From Candidatus Gastranaerophilales bacterium (GTDB lineage: Bacteria > Cyanobacteriota > Vampirovibrionia > Gastranaerophilales > Gastranaerophilaceae): DNA of 64,000 bases. Positions 46,389 through 55,081 of this stretch are shown here, piece after piece (positions within the stretch are counted from its first letter, which is position 1; each line of letters opens with the position of its first letter). The position numbers and the translations under genes were made by a program. The stretch lies in assembly GCA_944324435.1 (NCBI GenBank), contig CALUWH010000005.1, forward strand, positions 16,186-80,185. The letters run 5' to 3'. Under the pieces are notes generated by a model. It was not told the origin of the DNA. It ran no database searches and saw nothing but the letters and a program-made list of their open reading frames with translations.

Positions 46389-46649
46389 AAACTATTCGGA
46401 TTGATATAAAATTCCAGATGACGTTTTAATCTATTGTCTATCCACGTTTTTTTTGAGTTCAATACCCGTCGTTACTTTTTCAGATTTTCTCATAAAATTG
46501 TCCCGAATACTTGTACCACGCAGCAAAACTACAGGATATGCAAATAATCTGTTATAATATTTTTATACAGAACAACAAAAATTGTTTGAATATGAACATT
46601 TTTAAATAATTTTCGTTATAATATTGTAAAGGCAATATAAGGTATAAAA

Positions 46650-46997
46650 ATGAATAATAAATGCATGAAATATGAAGGATTATTTATTTTCTCCGATGAT
46701 GAAACTCTAAAAAAGCATCTTGCAGAATGCGAAGAATGCCGAGCAGAGCAAGAAACAATGGATAAAGTATCATCTCTTATCAGCGAGGTAAGGTTTCATT
46801 ATTACCGCAAACGTAAAATAATGCCTAAGCTCAGAGCCGTCTGCGCTGCAGCGTTATTGCTTTTCTCAACCTTGACTTTGGGCATTGCCGTAAATGATGA
46901 GGATTTGATGGATACTTTAAGGTACGGAGAAACTCTGTCTGCTGAAGAGTTAGGCTTTCCGGTCGATTCTTACGGGCTTTTAATGGTGGATGAATGA
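46650..46997 (+). CDS. Zinc-finger anti-sigma factor
   Basis: 115 residues. The anti-sigma zinc motif H-x3-C-x2-C is seen as HLAECEEC (His23, Cys27, Cys30). A membrane helix (AVCAAALLLFSTLTLGIAV, ~62-80) is followed by a short periplasmic tail. It should hold the co-encoded ECF sigma factor at the membrane and release it on envelope stress. Unusually it precedes the sigma gene. ATGA overlap with the sigma gene. Confidence 0.85.
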   Translation: MNNKCMKYEGLFIFSDDETLKKHLAECEECRAEQETMDKVSSLISEVRFHYYRKRKIMPKLRAVCAAALLLFSTLTLGIAVNDEDLMDTLRYGETLSAEELGFPVDSYGLLMVDE

Positions 46998-47497
46998 ATT
47001 TTAACGAAATAATCAAAGCTAACAAACAAAACGTTAAAAATATAATAAGATTAATTACAAAACAGGATAATGAAGACTTAGAACAAGAAGTCTATATCAA
47101 ACTGTGGAAAAATGCGGATAAATACGAAGAACGAGGTACGTTTAAAAGCTGGATAAATACAATTGCAAAAAACACTTCAAAAGATTATTTGAAATCTGCC
47201 TCAGTGAAAATGGAACAAAATTCTACGTCAGATGAATTTGTACTAACAAGTATAAAAGACAAAAAAATAACGCCTGAAGAGCGTATGGCGGCATCTGAAC
47301 GCCAAAAAAAAATTATTAGAGCCATCGACGGCCTTAAACCTAAGTTTCGTGAAGTTATAATGCTATGCGAAATATACGGATATACCTACGAAGACGCGTC
47401 AAAGAAGCTTGATTGCCCGATAGGTACTATAAAATCAAGGATTTACAATGCAAAAAAAGAGTTGGCAGAAGTCCTGAGTGACTTAATGAATGAATAG
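46994..47497 (+). CDS. ECF-family RNA polymerase sigma factor
   Basis: 167 residues. Region 2: NEDLEQEVYIKLWKNADKYE and GTFKSWINTIAKNTSKDYLK. Region 4: LKPKFREVIMLCEIYGYTYE and CPIGTIKSRIYNAKKELAEV, the helix-turn-helix that reads the -35 box. Translationally coupled to the upstream anti-sigma gene and followed 11 bp later by a Spy-like chaperone gene, so the operon is a probable envelope-stress response that includes its own target. Confidence 0.93.
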   Translation: MNFNEIIKANKQNVKNIIRLITKQDNEDLEQEVYIKLWKNADKYEERGTFKSWINTIAKNTSKDYLKSASVKMEQNSTSDEFVLTSIKDKKITPEERMAASERQKKIIRAIDGLKPKFREVIMLCEIYGYTYEDASKKLDCPIGTIKSRIYNAKKELAEVLSDLMNE

Positions 47498-47508
47498 AGA
47501 GGTACAAG

Positions 47509-48105
47509 ATGAAAAAATTATCAATTTTAATGTGTGCGGTTTGTATGGTTTTATCATCAGCCAATGCCGCTGAACAAACACAAGCTGCTAATGATGATGT
47601 TAAGGTTATGGAATGCCCTGCCGCAAAAACGAACGAAGGTGTTAGAACTCCAAGCGTACGTGAAGAAATGATACGATTAAAAAAAGCTAAAGAAGCAGCT
47701 TTTGAACAAAAATTGGGACTTACTGAAGAACAAAAAATTAAAGCAAAAGAAGTAAGGCTTGAAGGACACAAGCAGATGAGACCAATTGTAGAACAAATTT
47801 ATAATAAAAAACAAGAAGCCAAAATGATAAAATTGTCCAGAATGGCAGTAGAAATGCAGGAAGAAAAGCTTGCTGCAATCGACAAAGAAATCAGCGATTT
47901 GGAAAAGCAGGCAGATAAGATTAGAAAACAAAACATGAAACAATTTGAATCTATACTTACGAAAGACCAGCGTAAAATTTTGAAACAGATGAAAAAGGAA
48001 GGCAGAGAAAGATTTGAGCAACAGCGTAAAAATCCACAGCCAATTCCTACTCCGCCTCAAAGAAATAATATTCCACAAAACATTCAAAATAGTGAAAGTA
48101 AATAA
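47509..48105 (+). CDS. Spy/CpxP-like periplasmic LTxxQ protein
   Basis: 198 residues with signal peptide MKKLSILMCAVCMVLSSANA. Two LTxxQ motifs occur in long helices: LGLTEEQKIKAKEVR and SILTKDQRKILKQM, the hallmark of Spy/CpxP/CnrX-type proteins, with a Pro/Gln/Asn-rich tail. Likely a periplasmic chaperone or stress/metal sensor. SD AGAGG. Last gene of the anti-sigma/sigma operon; a strong terminator follows. Confidence 0.85.
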   Translation: MKKLSILMCAVCMVLSSANAAEQTQAANDDVKVMECPAAKTNEGVRTPSVREEMIRLKKAKEAAFEQKLGLTEEQKIKAKEVRLEGHKQMRPIVEQIYNKKQEAKMIKLSRMAVEMQEEKLAAIDKEISDLEKQADKIRKQNMKQFESILTKDQRKILKQMKKEGRERFEQQRKNPQPIPTPPQRNNIPQNIQNSESK

Positions 48106-48119
48106 ACAAGCTAAAAAAA

Positions 48120-48158
48120 GACTCCCAAAACAGATATACCATTTTGGGAGTCTTTTTT
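48120..48158. terminator. Intrinsic terminator, bidirectional
   Basis: GACTCCCAAAA (48120-48130) / TTTTGGGAGTC (48142-48152), 11 perfect pairs, with T6 on the right and A7 on the left, so it serves both the Spy-like operon and the convergent rpsA. Confidence 0.93.
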
Positions 48159-48168
48159 ATCTGTATTA

Positions 48169-49224
48169 CTATTTATTAGGAATATCCTTTATTGATAACG
48201 CGATTCTATGTTCTTTCGGCGTGAATTTCTTGATTAATACATCAACTTCAGAACCTACTTTAAACATATTGAACGGGTTAACATTTTCTTCAGACATTTC
48301 CGAAACAGGAAGAAGAGCTTCCACACCGGGGAAAATGTTTATAAAGGCACCGAATGTGGTAACTTTATTAACAGTACCTTTTACAACCTGACCTTCTTCA
48401 AACTGTCCTTCAATTTGCTGCCAAGGATTTTCGCCCATTCTCTTCAATGATAAAGAAATTCTTTTAAGCTCATGGTCGATTTTGATAATCTTAACTTCAA
48501 TTGTATCGCCAAGAGTTAAAACATCAGAAGGGTGCTTAATTCTCTGCCAAGAAATTTCAGAGATAGGAAGCAGACCGTCAATTCCGTTGATGTCAACGAA
48601 TGCGCCGAAATCAGTGATTCTTACCACGTTTCCTGAAACAACCTGCTCTTCTTCCAGTGAAGAAAGAACATTGTCAACAACCTGATCTCTTTGTTCGGCA
48701 ACTGCCTGACGTTGAGAAAGGATAAGTTTGTTTTTCTTAGGATCTGCCTCAAGAACTTTTACCTCAATCTTCTGATCTATAAGCCCGTCAAAAGGAGTTC
48801 CTGTTCTCAGTTGAGACGATGGAATGAAACCTTTCAAGTCGGCAACATCAACAAGTACACCACCCTTAACAGTTGAAACAACTTTGGCAAGAATAGTATC
48901 ACCCTGAATTTTTGCATCATTAAGCTGCGCCCAAGCTTGAGCATAAGCAATTCTTTTCAAAGATAACTGCATCGGCTCTTCGTTATTTTCTTCTTTTAGT
49001 ACATAGAACTCTCTGATATCACCGACTTCCAATTCCGGCGTATCGTTTGAAAGTTCTTTGTTAGGTAGATAAGCTTCCATTTTTGCACCTTTAACGCTTA
49101 CCAAATAACCTTCCGATTCTTTTTTTATTACCGTACCTTCTACGATATCTGCTACTGTATTAGATTTAGCAAAGCTTTCGTCTAACAGCATTTCAAATTC
49201 GTCACGAATTTCTGTTGTTGTCAT
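48169..49224 (-). CDS. rpsA: 30S ribosomal protein S1 (four S1 domains)
   Basis: 351 residues. Four S1 RNA-binding repeats: TVADIVEGTVIKKESEGYLV (~20-88), GDTILAKVVSTVKGGVLVDV (~107-172), VVSGNVVRITDFGAFVDING (~193-262) and VVKGTVNKVTTFGAFINIFP (~278-347). S1 recruits mRNA to the ribosome and matters most for mRNAs with weak or no SD. SD GGAGG. Three bases downstream of ispH; this gene pairing is also known in clostridia. Confidence 0.92.
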   Translation of the reverse strand: MTTTEIRDEFEMLLDESFAKSNTVADIVEGTVIKKESEGYLVSVKGAKMEAYLPNKELSNDTPELEVGDIREFYVLKEENNEEPMQLSLKRIAYAQAWAQLNDAKIQGDTILAKVVSTVKGGVLVDVADLKGFIPSSQLRTGTPFDGLIDQKIEVKVLEADPKKNKLILSQRQAVAEQRDQVVDNVLSSLEEEQVVSGNVVRITDFGAFVDINGIDGLLPISEISWQRIKHPSDVLTLGDTIEVKIIKIDHELKRISLSLKRMGENPWQQIEGQFEEGQVVKGTVNKVTTFGAFINIFPGVEALLPVSEMSEENVNPFNMFKVGSEVDVLIKKFTPKEHRIALSIKDIPNK

Positions 49225-49227
49225 AAT

Positions 49228-50145
49228 TTATATTCCTCCTTTTATTTTTTCTATGACGTTATTAATAATTGATTCCGGAGTAGAAGCTCCGGCCGTAATG
49301 CCGATTGATTCGGCATATTTAAGCAAGTCTTTGTCTAATTCTGCATCATTTTCTATGTGAATTGTCTTGGTATAGTCCTTTAGAATTTCTGCAAGATGTG
49401 TGGTATTAGCGCTTTTTTTTGAACCTACAACAATCATTAAGTCGCTTTCTTTAGCTAATTCCTTAGCCTCTTTCTGGCGCATTGAAGTTGATTGGCAGAT
49501 TGTATTATAAATTAATACTTCCTTGGCAATATTGTTCAGATAATTCACAACCAGATTAAGGGTTGAAACCATTTGTGTTGTCTGTACAACAACGCCGACT
49601 TTTCTGTGTGATTTTATCTCCTGTTCATAAGGCGCCAATTCTTCTATAGTAGTTGCAACGACGACCTTATCCGAATAAAGCTCTGCATTTGCTTTTATTG
49701 CCATAACTTCCGGATGATTTGGTTTGCCTACGATTACGACAAAATATCCGTTCTGCGCAAGTTCAACAGCTCTTTGCTGAACTTTTTTTACGTCCGGACA
49801 AGTAAGGTCTACAACTTCAAACCCTGCATTTTTCACCTGAGTAAACGCTTCAGGCGTAGCACCATGACTTCTTATAATACAAATTCCGTCGCCTTTTGAA
49901 GGGATATCATATATAGTTTTTATTCCCAGATTCTCAAGTTCGTTAATAACATCCGTATTGTGAATTAATTCTCCAAGAATGTAAATACTTTTATCCGGAT
50001 TTTCTTTTTTTAATTTTATTGCAGTCTCTACGGCTCTTTTTACCCCGTAACAGAACCCTGCAAATTTGGCTAGTTTAATATTTGGATTACTCAAAAATTG
50101 TAATTCGCTTTCTTTGGAACTAGAGGAAAACCTCAGTAATAACAT
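49228..50145 (-). CDS. ispH: 4-hydroxy-3-methylbut-2-enyl diphosphate reductase
   Basis: 305 residues. Last step of the MEP isoprenoid pathway; an Fe-S enzyme. The three cluster cysteines are in AGFCYGVKRAVE, DLTCPDVKKVQ and NTICQSTSMRQ, with substrate residues in GELIHN, IRSHGA and GKPNHPEV. About 20 extra N-terminal residues precede the family core, so the true start may be internal, for example a TTG near residue 18. Operon with rpsA. Confidence 0.93.
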   Translation of the reverse strand: MLLLRFSSSSKESELQFLSNPNIKLAKFAGFCYGVKRAVETAIKLKKENPDKSIYILGELIHNTDVINELENLGIKTIYDIPSKGDGICIIRSHGATPEAFTQVKNAGFEVVDLTCPDVKKVQQRAVELAQNGYFVVIVGKPNHPEVMAIKANAELYSDKVVVATTIEELAPYEQEIKSHRKVGVVVQTTQMVSTLNLVVNYLNNIAKEVLIYNTICQSTSMRQKEAKELAKESDLMIVVGSKKSANTTHLAEILKDYTKTIHIENDAELDKDLLKYAESIGITAGASTPESIINNVIEKIKGGI

Positions 50146-50215
50146 TTAATTATAAAAAAAAAAATTTGGCAAGAATGTTTTATTATAAAAACTAATTTTT
50201 CGATAATCCACTCAA

Positions 50216-50548
50216 CTATTGAAAGCTATATGAAAAAGAATTTTTTATCGCAGAATCAACGGCTCCTTGCGCAGATTCAAGCTCTACATCAACCATCTTT
50301 AGCCTGTTTTGATATTCTTGCATTTGTAAGTCAAGTTTCTTTTCCAAAACTATTAGCTTATCTCTTCTCGCTTCTAACTGTTTAACTGCCGGATTTTCAG
50401 GATCTAAATCATTTCCTAATGCCATAATCTCATCAGAAGATGCAATAAGTTCCATCTTAGCGGAAGCTATCCACTGTATTTTAGTCTCCAGTGTAATCTT
50501 GTACGCTGTAAGATACATCATTCTGAAACTTGAGGCGATTAATCCCAT
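50216..50548 (-). CDS. Short helical protein sharing both termini with the 533-residue protein
   Basis: 110 residues, all helix. N-terminus MGLIASSFRMMYLTAYKITL and C-terminus YQNRLKMVDVELESAQGAVD...KNSFSYSF align with the two ends of the protein encoded at 52123-53724 (MGMAASQARYLALVARKSNC; LELRLKQLDTEQNALSTEID...EDSFKTF). It therefore looks like a minimal version with the middle removed. SD AAGGAAT. Last gene of a four- or five-gene minus-strand cluster. Function unknown; see findings. Confidence 0.75.
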   Translation of the reverse strand: MGLIASSFRMMYLTAYKITLETKIQWIASAKMELIASSDEIMALGNDLDPENPAVKQLEARRDKLIVLEKKLDLQMQEYQNRLKMVDVELESAQGAVDSAIKNSFSYSFQ

Positions 50549-50560
50549 AATTTATTCCTT

Positions 50561-50830
50561 CTATCTTGTTTCGTTTAAATTCTTGCCTCTCAGGAATGTG
50601 TGTTCATTACTTTCTGCAATCAAGCTTTCCATTTTATGAAGCTGATGCTTGTGATAGTTTACCCTATACTTTGCCATCTTTAATTTCTGACGGATAGTAA
50701 GCATATCCTTTAGGCTTGATATTAAACTCACAGCCAGTGCCTTAAACGGATTTTTACGCTTAAAAAATGAGCGTGTAAAATTCATAAAATTCACTAACCG
50801 TTTTATATTTTTTTGTAGTTCTTCACGCAT
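50561..50830 (-). CDS. Small basic helical protein
   Basis: 89 residues, very basic: MREELQKNIKRLVNFMNFTR, FKALAVSLISSLKDMLTIRQ and KMAKYRVNYHKHQLHKMESL. It could be a coiled-coil adaptor or export chaperone for its neighbours (inference from position only). SD GGAG. Twelve bases upstream of the 110-residue gene, so same transcript. Confidence 0.65.
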   Translation of the reverse strand: MREELQKNIKRLVNFMNFTRSFFKRKNPFKALAVSLISSLKDMLTIRQKLKMAKYRVNYHKHQLHKMESLIAESNEHTFLRGKNLNETR

Positions 50831-50931
50831 AAGTTTCTTCTCCTATGCATTCTAAGCCTACATGTATTATAAAACATGTTAATGATAATAATTGCTCATG
50901 TTTCGAAATATTTGTTACATTAGTTAACATA

Positions 50932-51159
50932 TTACTTGGGATTAATCCTATTGCCGGTGATACTGTTAAATACAAACTTGTTTTTGTAATACTTTTTCTG
51001 CGCTATATTATTTAACGGCATTTTTTTCAAAAACTTTAATTCTTTTCGATTATAATACCGATGTTCGTTACAAAAATTTACAAAAGACGCTATTGTTTTA
51101 AATACAGCGTTGTTAAACAATATATCCAGCATTATTCTGAAAAAAGTACGTCCTTGCAT
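50932..51159 (-). CDS. Possible small basic protein
   Basis: 75 residues (MQGRTFFRIMLDILFNNAVF at the start, strongly basic C-terminus KKYYKNKFVFNSITGNRINP). GAGAG lies six bases before the ATG and it runs in the same direction as the cluster. Composition is not clearly coding, and no family is recognised. It fills much of the 381-bp gap 50831-51211, in which nothing else was seen. Confidence 0.35.
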   Translation of the reverse strand: MQGRTFFRIMLDILFNNAVFKTIASFVNFCNEHRYYNRKELKFLKKMPLNNIAQKKYYKNKFVFNSITGNRINPK

Positions 51160-51211
51160 CTAAATCTCTCTTTTTCTCAGGAAAAGCGGAGAATTAGTAA
51201 AAACATTCCCA

Positions 51212-52075
51212 CTATGAACCTAAGTCTTGAATATCTTTGCTTGCAGACTCAATATCATCTTTTAGCATCTGTCTTACAATATCACCCTGCGTATCAAGCA
51301 TTTTGCAAACAGTTTCAATATTTGCAACTTTTTGGGAAAGTATTGTATCAGCATTTGAAACAATATTGCTTGAAACTGTCTGATAAGCAGATAAAGCAGC
51401 AGAGGTCGTCCCCTGCATCAAGTTACCCATAACTACGGCCGGAAGCCCAAATTCTCCTAAATATGGTGCTGCTGCAGTCATAATGCCGCCCCATCCCGAT
51501 ACAATACCGGCAAGAGGCATTAAGATGTTTGCGGCCCCAATCCCGTAACCGTTTGCTGTACCAATACCGTAAGCCGCAGTGCTTGCAATATCTGCAATAC
51601 TGCCTATACCCGATGCATAACCCGTTGTTGCCCCATCAGAGGAACCAAACCCCGTCAGCAAATCCCCGATACTTGAGGCTCCGCCGGTTGTATAACCGCT
51701 CTGTCTATAGCCGTAATTTGCTGCATAACCGCTCGGGAAACCGGAATAATTTCCGAGACTGTTTACTCCAAAAGAAGAATAAGTACCAGTTGTTCCTCCG
51801 GTTCCGCCTGTATACTGCGTCCAGTAAGAAGTTCCCGGAATATTCATAGCGTTTGTTCCGCCCAAAGTTGTCATAAAGGCAGACGGGGCGAATAAACTTG
51901 CAAGCTGGTACAAGAATCCACCGGCGGCTTCAAATCCCGTTCCGGAGCTTCCTGAACCTGCTACAGTTAAGTCTCTTAATCTGTCGTAAGTTTCATACAG
52001 CATAACTTTGGCATCCGCAGAAGCTGCGCCAAATTTGTTTGCTATTACTAAGTATCCGTCGTTTTTGTATGACAT
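51212..52075 (-). CDS. Gly/Ser/Thr/Tyr-rich hypothetical protein
   Basis: 287 residues in three parts: N-terminal helix (MSYKNDGYLVIANKFGAASA, ~1-45), a long Gly/Ser/Thr/Tyr-rich, Lys-poor middle (~45-225; YTGGTGGTTGTYSSFGVNSL, GYRQSGYTTGGASSIGDL) and a C-terminal helical region (IETVCKMLDTQGDIVRQMLK). No signal peptide. The composition fits an extracellular filament, coat or adhesive protein exported by a non-Sec route. SD GAGGA. Confidence 0.75.
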   Translation of the reverse strand: MSYKNDGYLVIANKFGAASADAKVMLYETYDRLRDLTVAGSGSSGTGFEAAGGFLYQLASLFAPSAFMTTLGGTNAMNIPGTSYWTQYTGGTGGTTGTYSSFGVNSLGNYSGFPSGYAANYGYRQSGYTTGGASSIGDLLTGFGSSDGATTGYASGIGSIADIASTAAYGIGTANGYGIGAANILMPLAGIVSGWGGIMTAAAPYLGEFGLPAVVMGNLMQGTTSAALSAYQTVSSNIVSNADTILSQKVANIETVCKMLDTQGDIVRQMLKDDIESASKDIQDLGS

Positions 52076-52122
52076 ATATTCCTCTTATATTACTTTTCAA
52101 AAATTCCCGAGGGTTAGTTATT

Positions 52123-53724
52123 CTATCCGCCGAATGTTTTAAATGAATCTTCAACGTTATCCTTAATAACCTTAGAGACGGCATCTATCTCAGTAGAAAG
52201 GGCATTTTGCTCGGTATCAAGCTGCTTTAACCTCAGCTCCAGTTGTTGATCTTCCTGCTGAATAAGCGAAGTCTTTGCGTTAATATCCTGAACCATCTTA
52301 TCATATTTAGCACTTTCGTAATAATACTGATTCATTGCATCCTGATATGCCATATCGTCAGTAATGGTTTCCATATTCAGGGTATAAGTAATTGTATCAT
52401 CTTCAAACCTTACGGATGTAAATCTACCATTGCCATCAGTCTCTAAAAGAGCCTTTTCTGTTTCTTCTATTTTAGTGGAAACGTAGGTTGCATTATAATA
52501 AGCCAGTTTATCCTGCCCGTCTATATGATTTATACCGCTGCCGCTTGCATAAGAAGCATCCAGATCCGCAAATGTTGTATAGTAGGTAACCCCGTTCATT
52601 TGGAAAGAATATATCCCTCCGGTATAATTACCATCCGCATCAAAGCAATCATTTATTGAAGCATTAATGTTTTGAGCCTCCATATCCGCAACAACCTGTC
52701 GCAGTTCGGCCTTTTGATCATCCGTCAAATCAACAAGAAGAGTTAATTCACAGTTGCCGATATAGGTCGGTCTGCTTAAACTTTCATAAGCATTTTTTGC
52801 ATCTTGATAATTTTGCAATGCCGCAAATTCTTCCAGCTCTAGCCGTGTAATTTCTGCATCATAATTATTCGCAATTTCATCAATACTCCCGGCGCCTGTA
52901 CCTGCACGGTATATCGGAAGGTAAGTTCGGCTTCCGCCGCTTGTGCTGCCATAAAGACTTCTTAAATCATCCTGAAAAGCAATGGTACCATCTACAGCAT
53001 TATAATAAACATCTGCCATATCAGAAGAAGACGTTATATCTTTATCCAGCGCTCCTTCATCAATCAGCCGCTGTATTGCCGTTTCTATCTGTTCTATTGC
53101 ATCTGCATTCCCTGTAGGATCAAGCATAAGTTGATTATAACTTACATAACTTGCATTTCCACCGTCAACAGTAGTAAAAGTATACATATCCGTTGCCGCA
53201 TCATAGCTGCTGCCGTTTATACCTGTATATGCGTTGTTATCAACATAATTTGATAGTGTTGCAGCCTGTTCCTTTGCAGCATTAGTAGCAGCCTGAGCTT
53301 CTTCATACTCGGTGTTCCTTTGTGTCAATAGCCTTAAAGCGGTTTCTATTTGTTCAACACTGGCTTCTGTTCCCGAAGAAAATTGCACTTGGGGATCATT
53401 TAATTTTTTCTGTGAGCCCGTGTATACATCCGCATAGTAATGATGGGTTACAACGTAGTTATAATCCTCTTCAGGAGTGGCAAGCTGCTGCCAGCTGTCA
53501 ATTGTCGACTCGTTCACTCCATCGGTAAATGAATACTGAGTTTTGGTATAATCCTGTGTGCTCGGAGGTATAGGTACACTCAGACCAAGCATTTGATTAA
53601 ATAAATTAGCCGATTGATTAGATAGAGCAGTCCTTGCCTGATTTATCTGTTGCCCTTCATATTCACAATTTGATTTTCTTGCAACCAGGGCTAAATACCT
53701 GGCTTGTGATGCTGCCATACCCAT
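52123..53724 (-). CDS. Large protein with conserved terminal helices, axial-protein-like architecture
   Basis: 533 residues. N-terminal helix MGMAASQARYLALVARKSNC followed by QQINQARTALSNQSANLFNQ; C-terminal helices QQEDQQLELRLKQLDTEQNA and IDAVSKVIKDNVEDSFKTF. The middle (~60-460) is Asp/Tyr/Thr-rich with a repeated unit: VEQIETALRLL (~123) and IEQIETAIQRL (~210), each tied to a Tyr-rich beta segment. No signal peptide. Helical ends plus variable beta-rich middle is the plan of flagellin, hook and rod proteins. SD AGGAG. First gene of its cluster. Confidence 0.8.
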   Translation of the reverse strand: MGMAASQARYLALVARKSNCEYEGQQINQARTALSNQSANLFNQMLGLSVPIPPSTQDYTKTQYSFTDGVNESTIDSWQQLATPEEDYNYVVTHHYYADVYTGSQKKLNDPQVQFSSGTEASVEQIETALRLLTQRNTEYEEAQAATNAAKEQAATLSNYVDNNAYTGINGSSYDAATDMYTFTTVDGGNASYVSYNQLMLDPTGNADAIEQIETAIQRLIDEGALDKDITSSSDMADVYYNAVDGTIAFQDDLRSLYGSTSGGSRTYLPIYRAGTGAGSIDEIANNYDAEITRLELEEFAALQNYQDAKNAYESLSRPTYIGNCELTLLVDLTDDQKAELRQVVADMEAQNINASINDCFDADGNYTGGIYSFQMNGVTYYTTFADLDASYASGSGINHIDGQDKLAYYNATYVSTKIEETEKALLETDGNGRFTSVRFEDDTITYTLNMETITDDMAYQDAMNQYYYESAKYDKMVQDINAKTSLIQQEDQQLELRLKQLDTEQNALSTEIDAVSKVIKDNVEDSFKTFGG

Positions 53725-53923
53725 AGAGCAGTCTCCTATTTCTTCTATGTTCTTCTACATATTTAATGGGATATCTAAAAAAGTCAATATTCCTAATTGT
53801 ATTATATATGATTTTTGATGTTTTTAATAAAGTGTTAAAACAAAAATCAACTATTTAGTGTATTAAAGAGTCCCAAAATCATATATAAAGTTTAGCTGTT
53901 TGTTATGGTATAATAAGATTCTG

Positions 53924-55081
53924 ATGAGAAAAATTTTATTTGTTTTCTGTTTGCTATTTTTTACAATTTCCCCGAGCAGTGCAATTGAGGAAGTCCTCCT
54001 TGATGTCGACGATAACAATGCGCCGAGGCAGAAAATTAACAAGGTTTTTGAGGAGGATGACGAGTATACACTCTATGAAAAAATCCAGGATATTAAGGCA
54101 AAAGAGGTAAAAGATACCGACAGTTCCGCATATCTTCTTGACGGAATTTTAACCAAAAAGTTTGAATCAGGACCTATAGAGACAATGCACCTGTTTGGAT
54201 ATTTCAGAGGTGCCGTAGATATGGATGTCTCGGCAAACGGTGATTCTATATATGACTTTAATGCAATTCAGGCAGGAATTAACGGTAAATTCAGAGGCGG
54301 ACAAAATTTCTATGAAGCAAGATTCAGGTTTGACCCTGTTGACGGATATTCTTTTTTACAGACCCTTCCTATTGATATTTATGTTGCTAACGCGTCTATT
54401 CCACACCATACAATAATCTTAGGTAATACCAGAACGCCTACCGGATATGAGGGCTCGCGTTCTGATTCGATTATTCCACTGGTTGCAAGAGCTCAAATTT
54501 CCAGAAACTTTGGTAATACAAGAAAAGTCGGTCTGAGGGTTAAAGGAAATTATGACCTTATAGAATATGATGTAGGCGGATACAGTTCGGAAGCCTATTT
54601 TAGAAGTTTTTTCCCGGGCGCCGAGTTTGCAGGCTGGGTAAATTTTAAACCGCTGGGCAAGACCAAAGGTAAGTATGGAGAGCTAAAATTAGGGGGCGGT
54701 ATAACAGCCGGACAAAATGATACAAATTATTTTGTATCAGGAGTTTACGCAGGGTATGAATACAAAAACTTTATGGCAAATTTCGAATGGGCATCCGCTA
54801 ACGGCTATAACGGCGCAAGAGGTATTTCAACCAATCACGCGGAAGGGTTTTATTCTACCATCGGATATAAAATTACACCAAAGCTTCAAATCATCGGAAG
54901 ATACGACCACTATATGCCGGATAAAAACTTTTCAAATGACATAAGGCGAGAATACACGGCAGGTGTAAACTACTTTATAAAAGGACAGGCGCTAAAACTT
55001 ATGCTAAACTACATCTTCTGCCAGAATGACTTGTTTGAAGATTCTCACAGGATACTTTTAGGTACACAAATTCTGCTCTAA
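53924..55081 (+). CDS. Outer-membrane porin-like beta-barrel protein
   Basis: 385 residues from the ATG at 53924: signal peptide MRKILFVFCLLFFTISPSSA, an acidic N-terminal linker, then alternating amphipathic strands with aromatic girdles (METMHLFGYFRGAVD-like, FYEARFRFDPVDGYSFLQTL, FMANFEWASANGYNGARG, TPKLQIIGRYDHYMP). Strand and loop pattern recall the OprP/OprO phosphate-porin family. TGGTATAAT (53906-53914) lies nine bases before the ATG and no SD exists. Divergent from the 533-residue gene. Confidence 0.82.
   Translation: MRKILFVFCLLFFTISPSSAIEEVLLDVDDNNAPRQKINKVFEEDDEYTLYEKIQDIKAKEVKDTDSSAYLLDGILTKKFESGPIETMHLFGYFRGAVDMDVSANGDSIYDFNAIQAGINGKFRGGQNFYEARFRFDPVDGYSFLQTLPIDIYVANASIPHHTIILGNTRTPTGYEGSRSDSIIPLVARAQISRNFGNTRKVGLRVKGNYDLIEYDVGGYSSEAYFRSFFPGAEFAGWVNFKPLGKTKGKYGELKLGGGITAGQNDTNYFVSGVYAGYEYKNFMANFEWASANGYNGARGISTNHAEGFYSTIGYKITPKLQIIGRYDHYMPDKNFSNDIRREYTAGVNYFIKGQALKLMLNYIFCQNDLFEDSHRILLGTQILL

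Larger units (their letters stand above)
45974..46649. other. 676-bp repeat-rich intergenic region after gyrB
   Basis: No coding sequence. It holds two imperfect hairpin elements and one GC-rich structured element, listed separately, plus fragments resembling 'ATGTCATxCTGAACTTGTTT' at 46031-46051 and ACTTGTTTCAGC near 46299. These look like decayed copies of a dispersed repeat. The promoter of the anti-sigma operon must lie near 46550-46630, where TATAAT-like boxes occur (GTTATAATATTTT, GTTATAATATTG). Confidence 0.5.

Noticed and set aside
51529..51849. Plus-strand Arg/Tyr-rich ORF
   Set aside because: Antisense frame of the Gly/Tyr-rich gene; no SD and no independent support.
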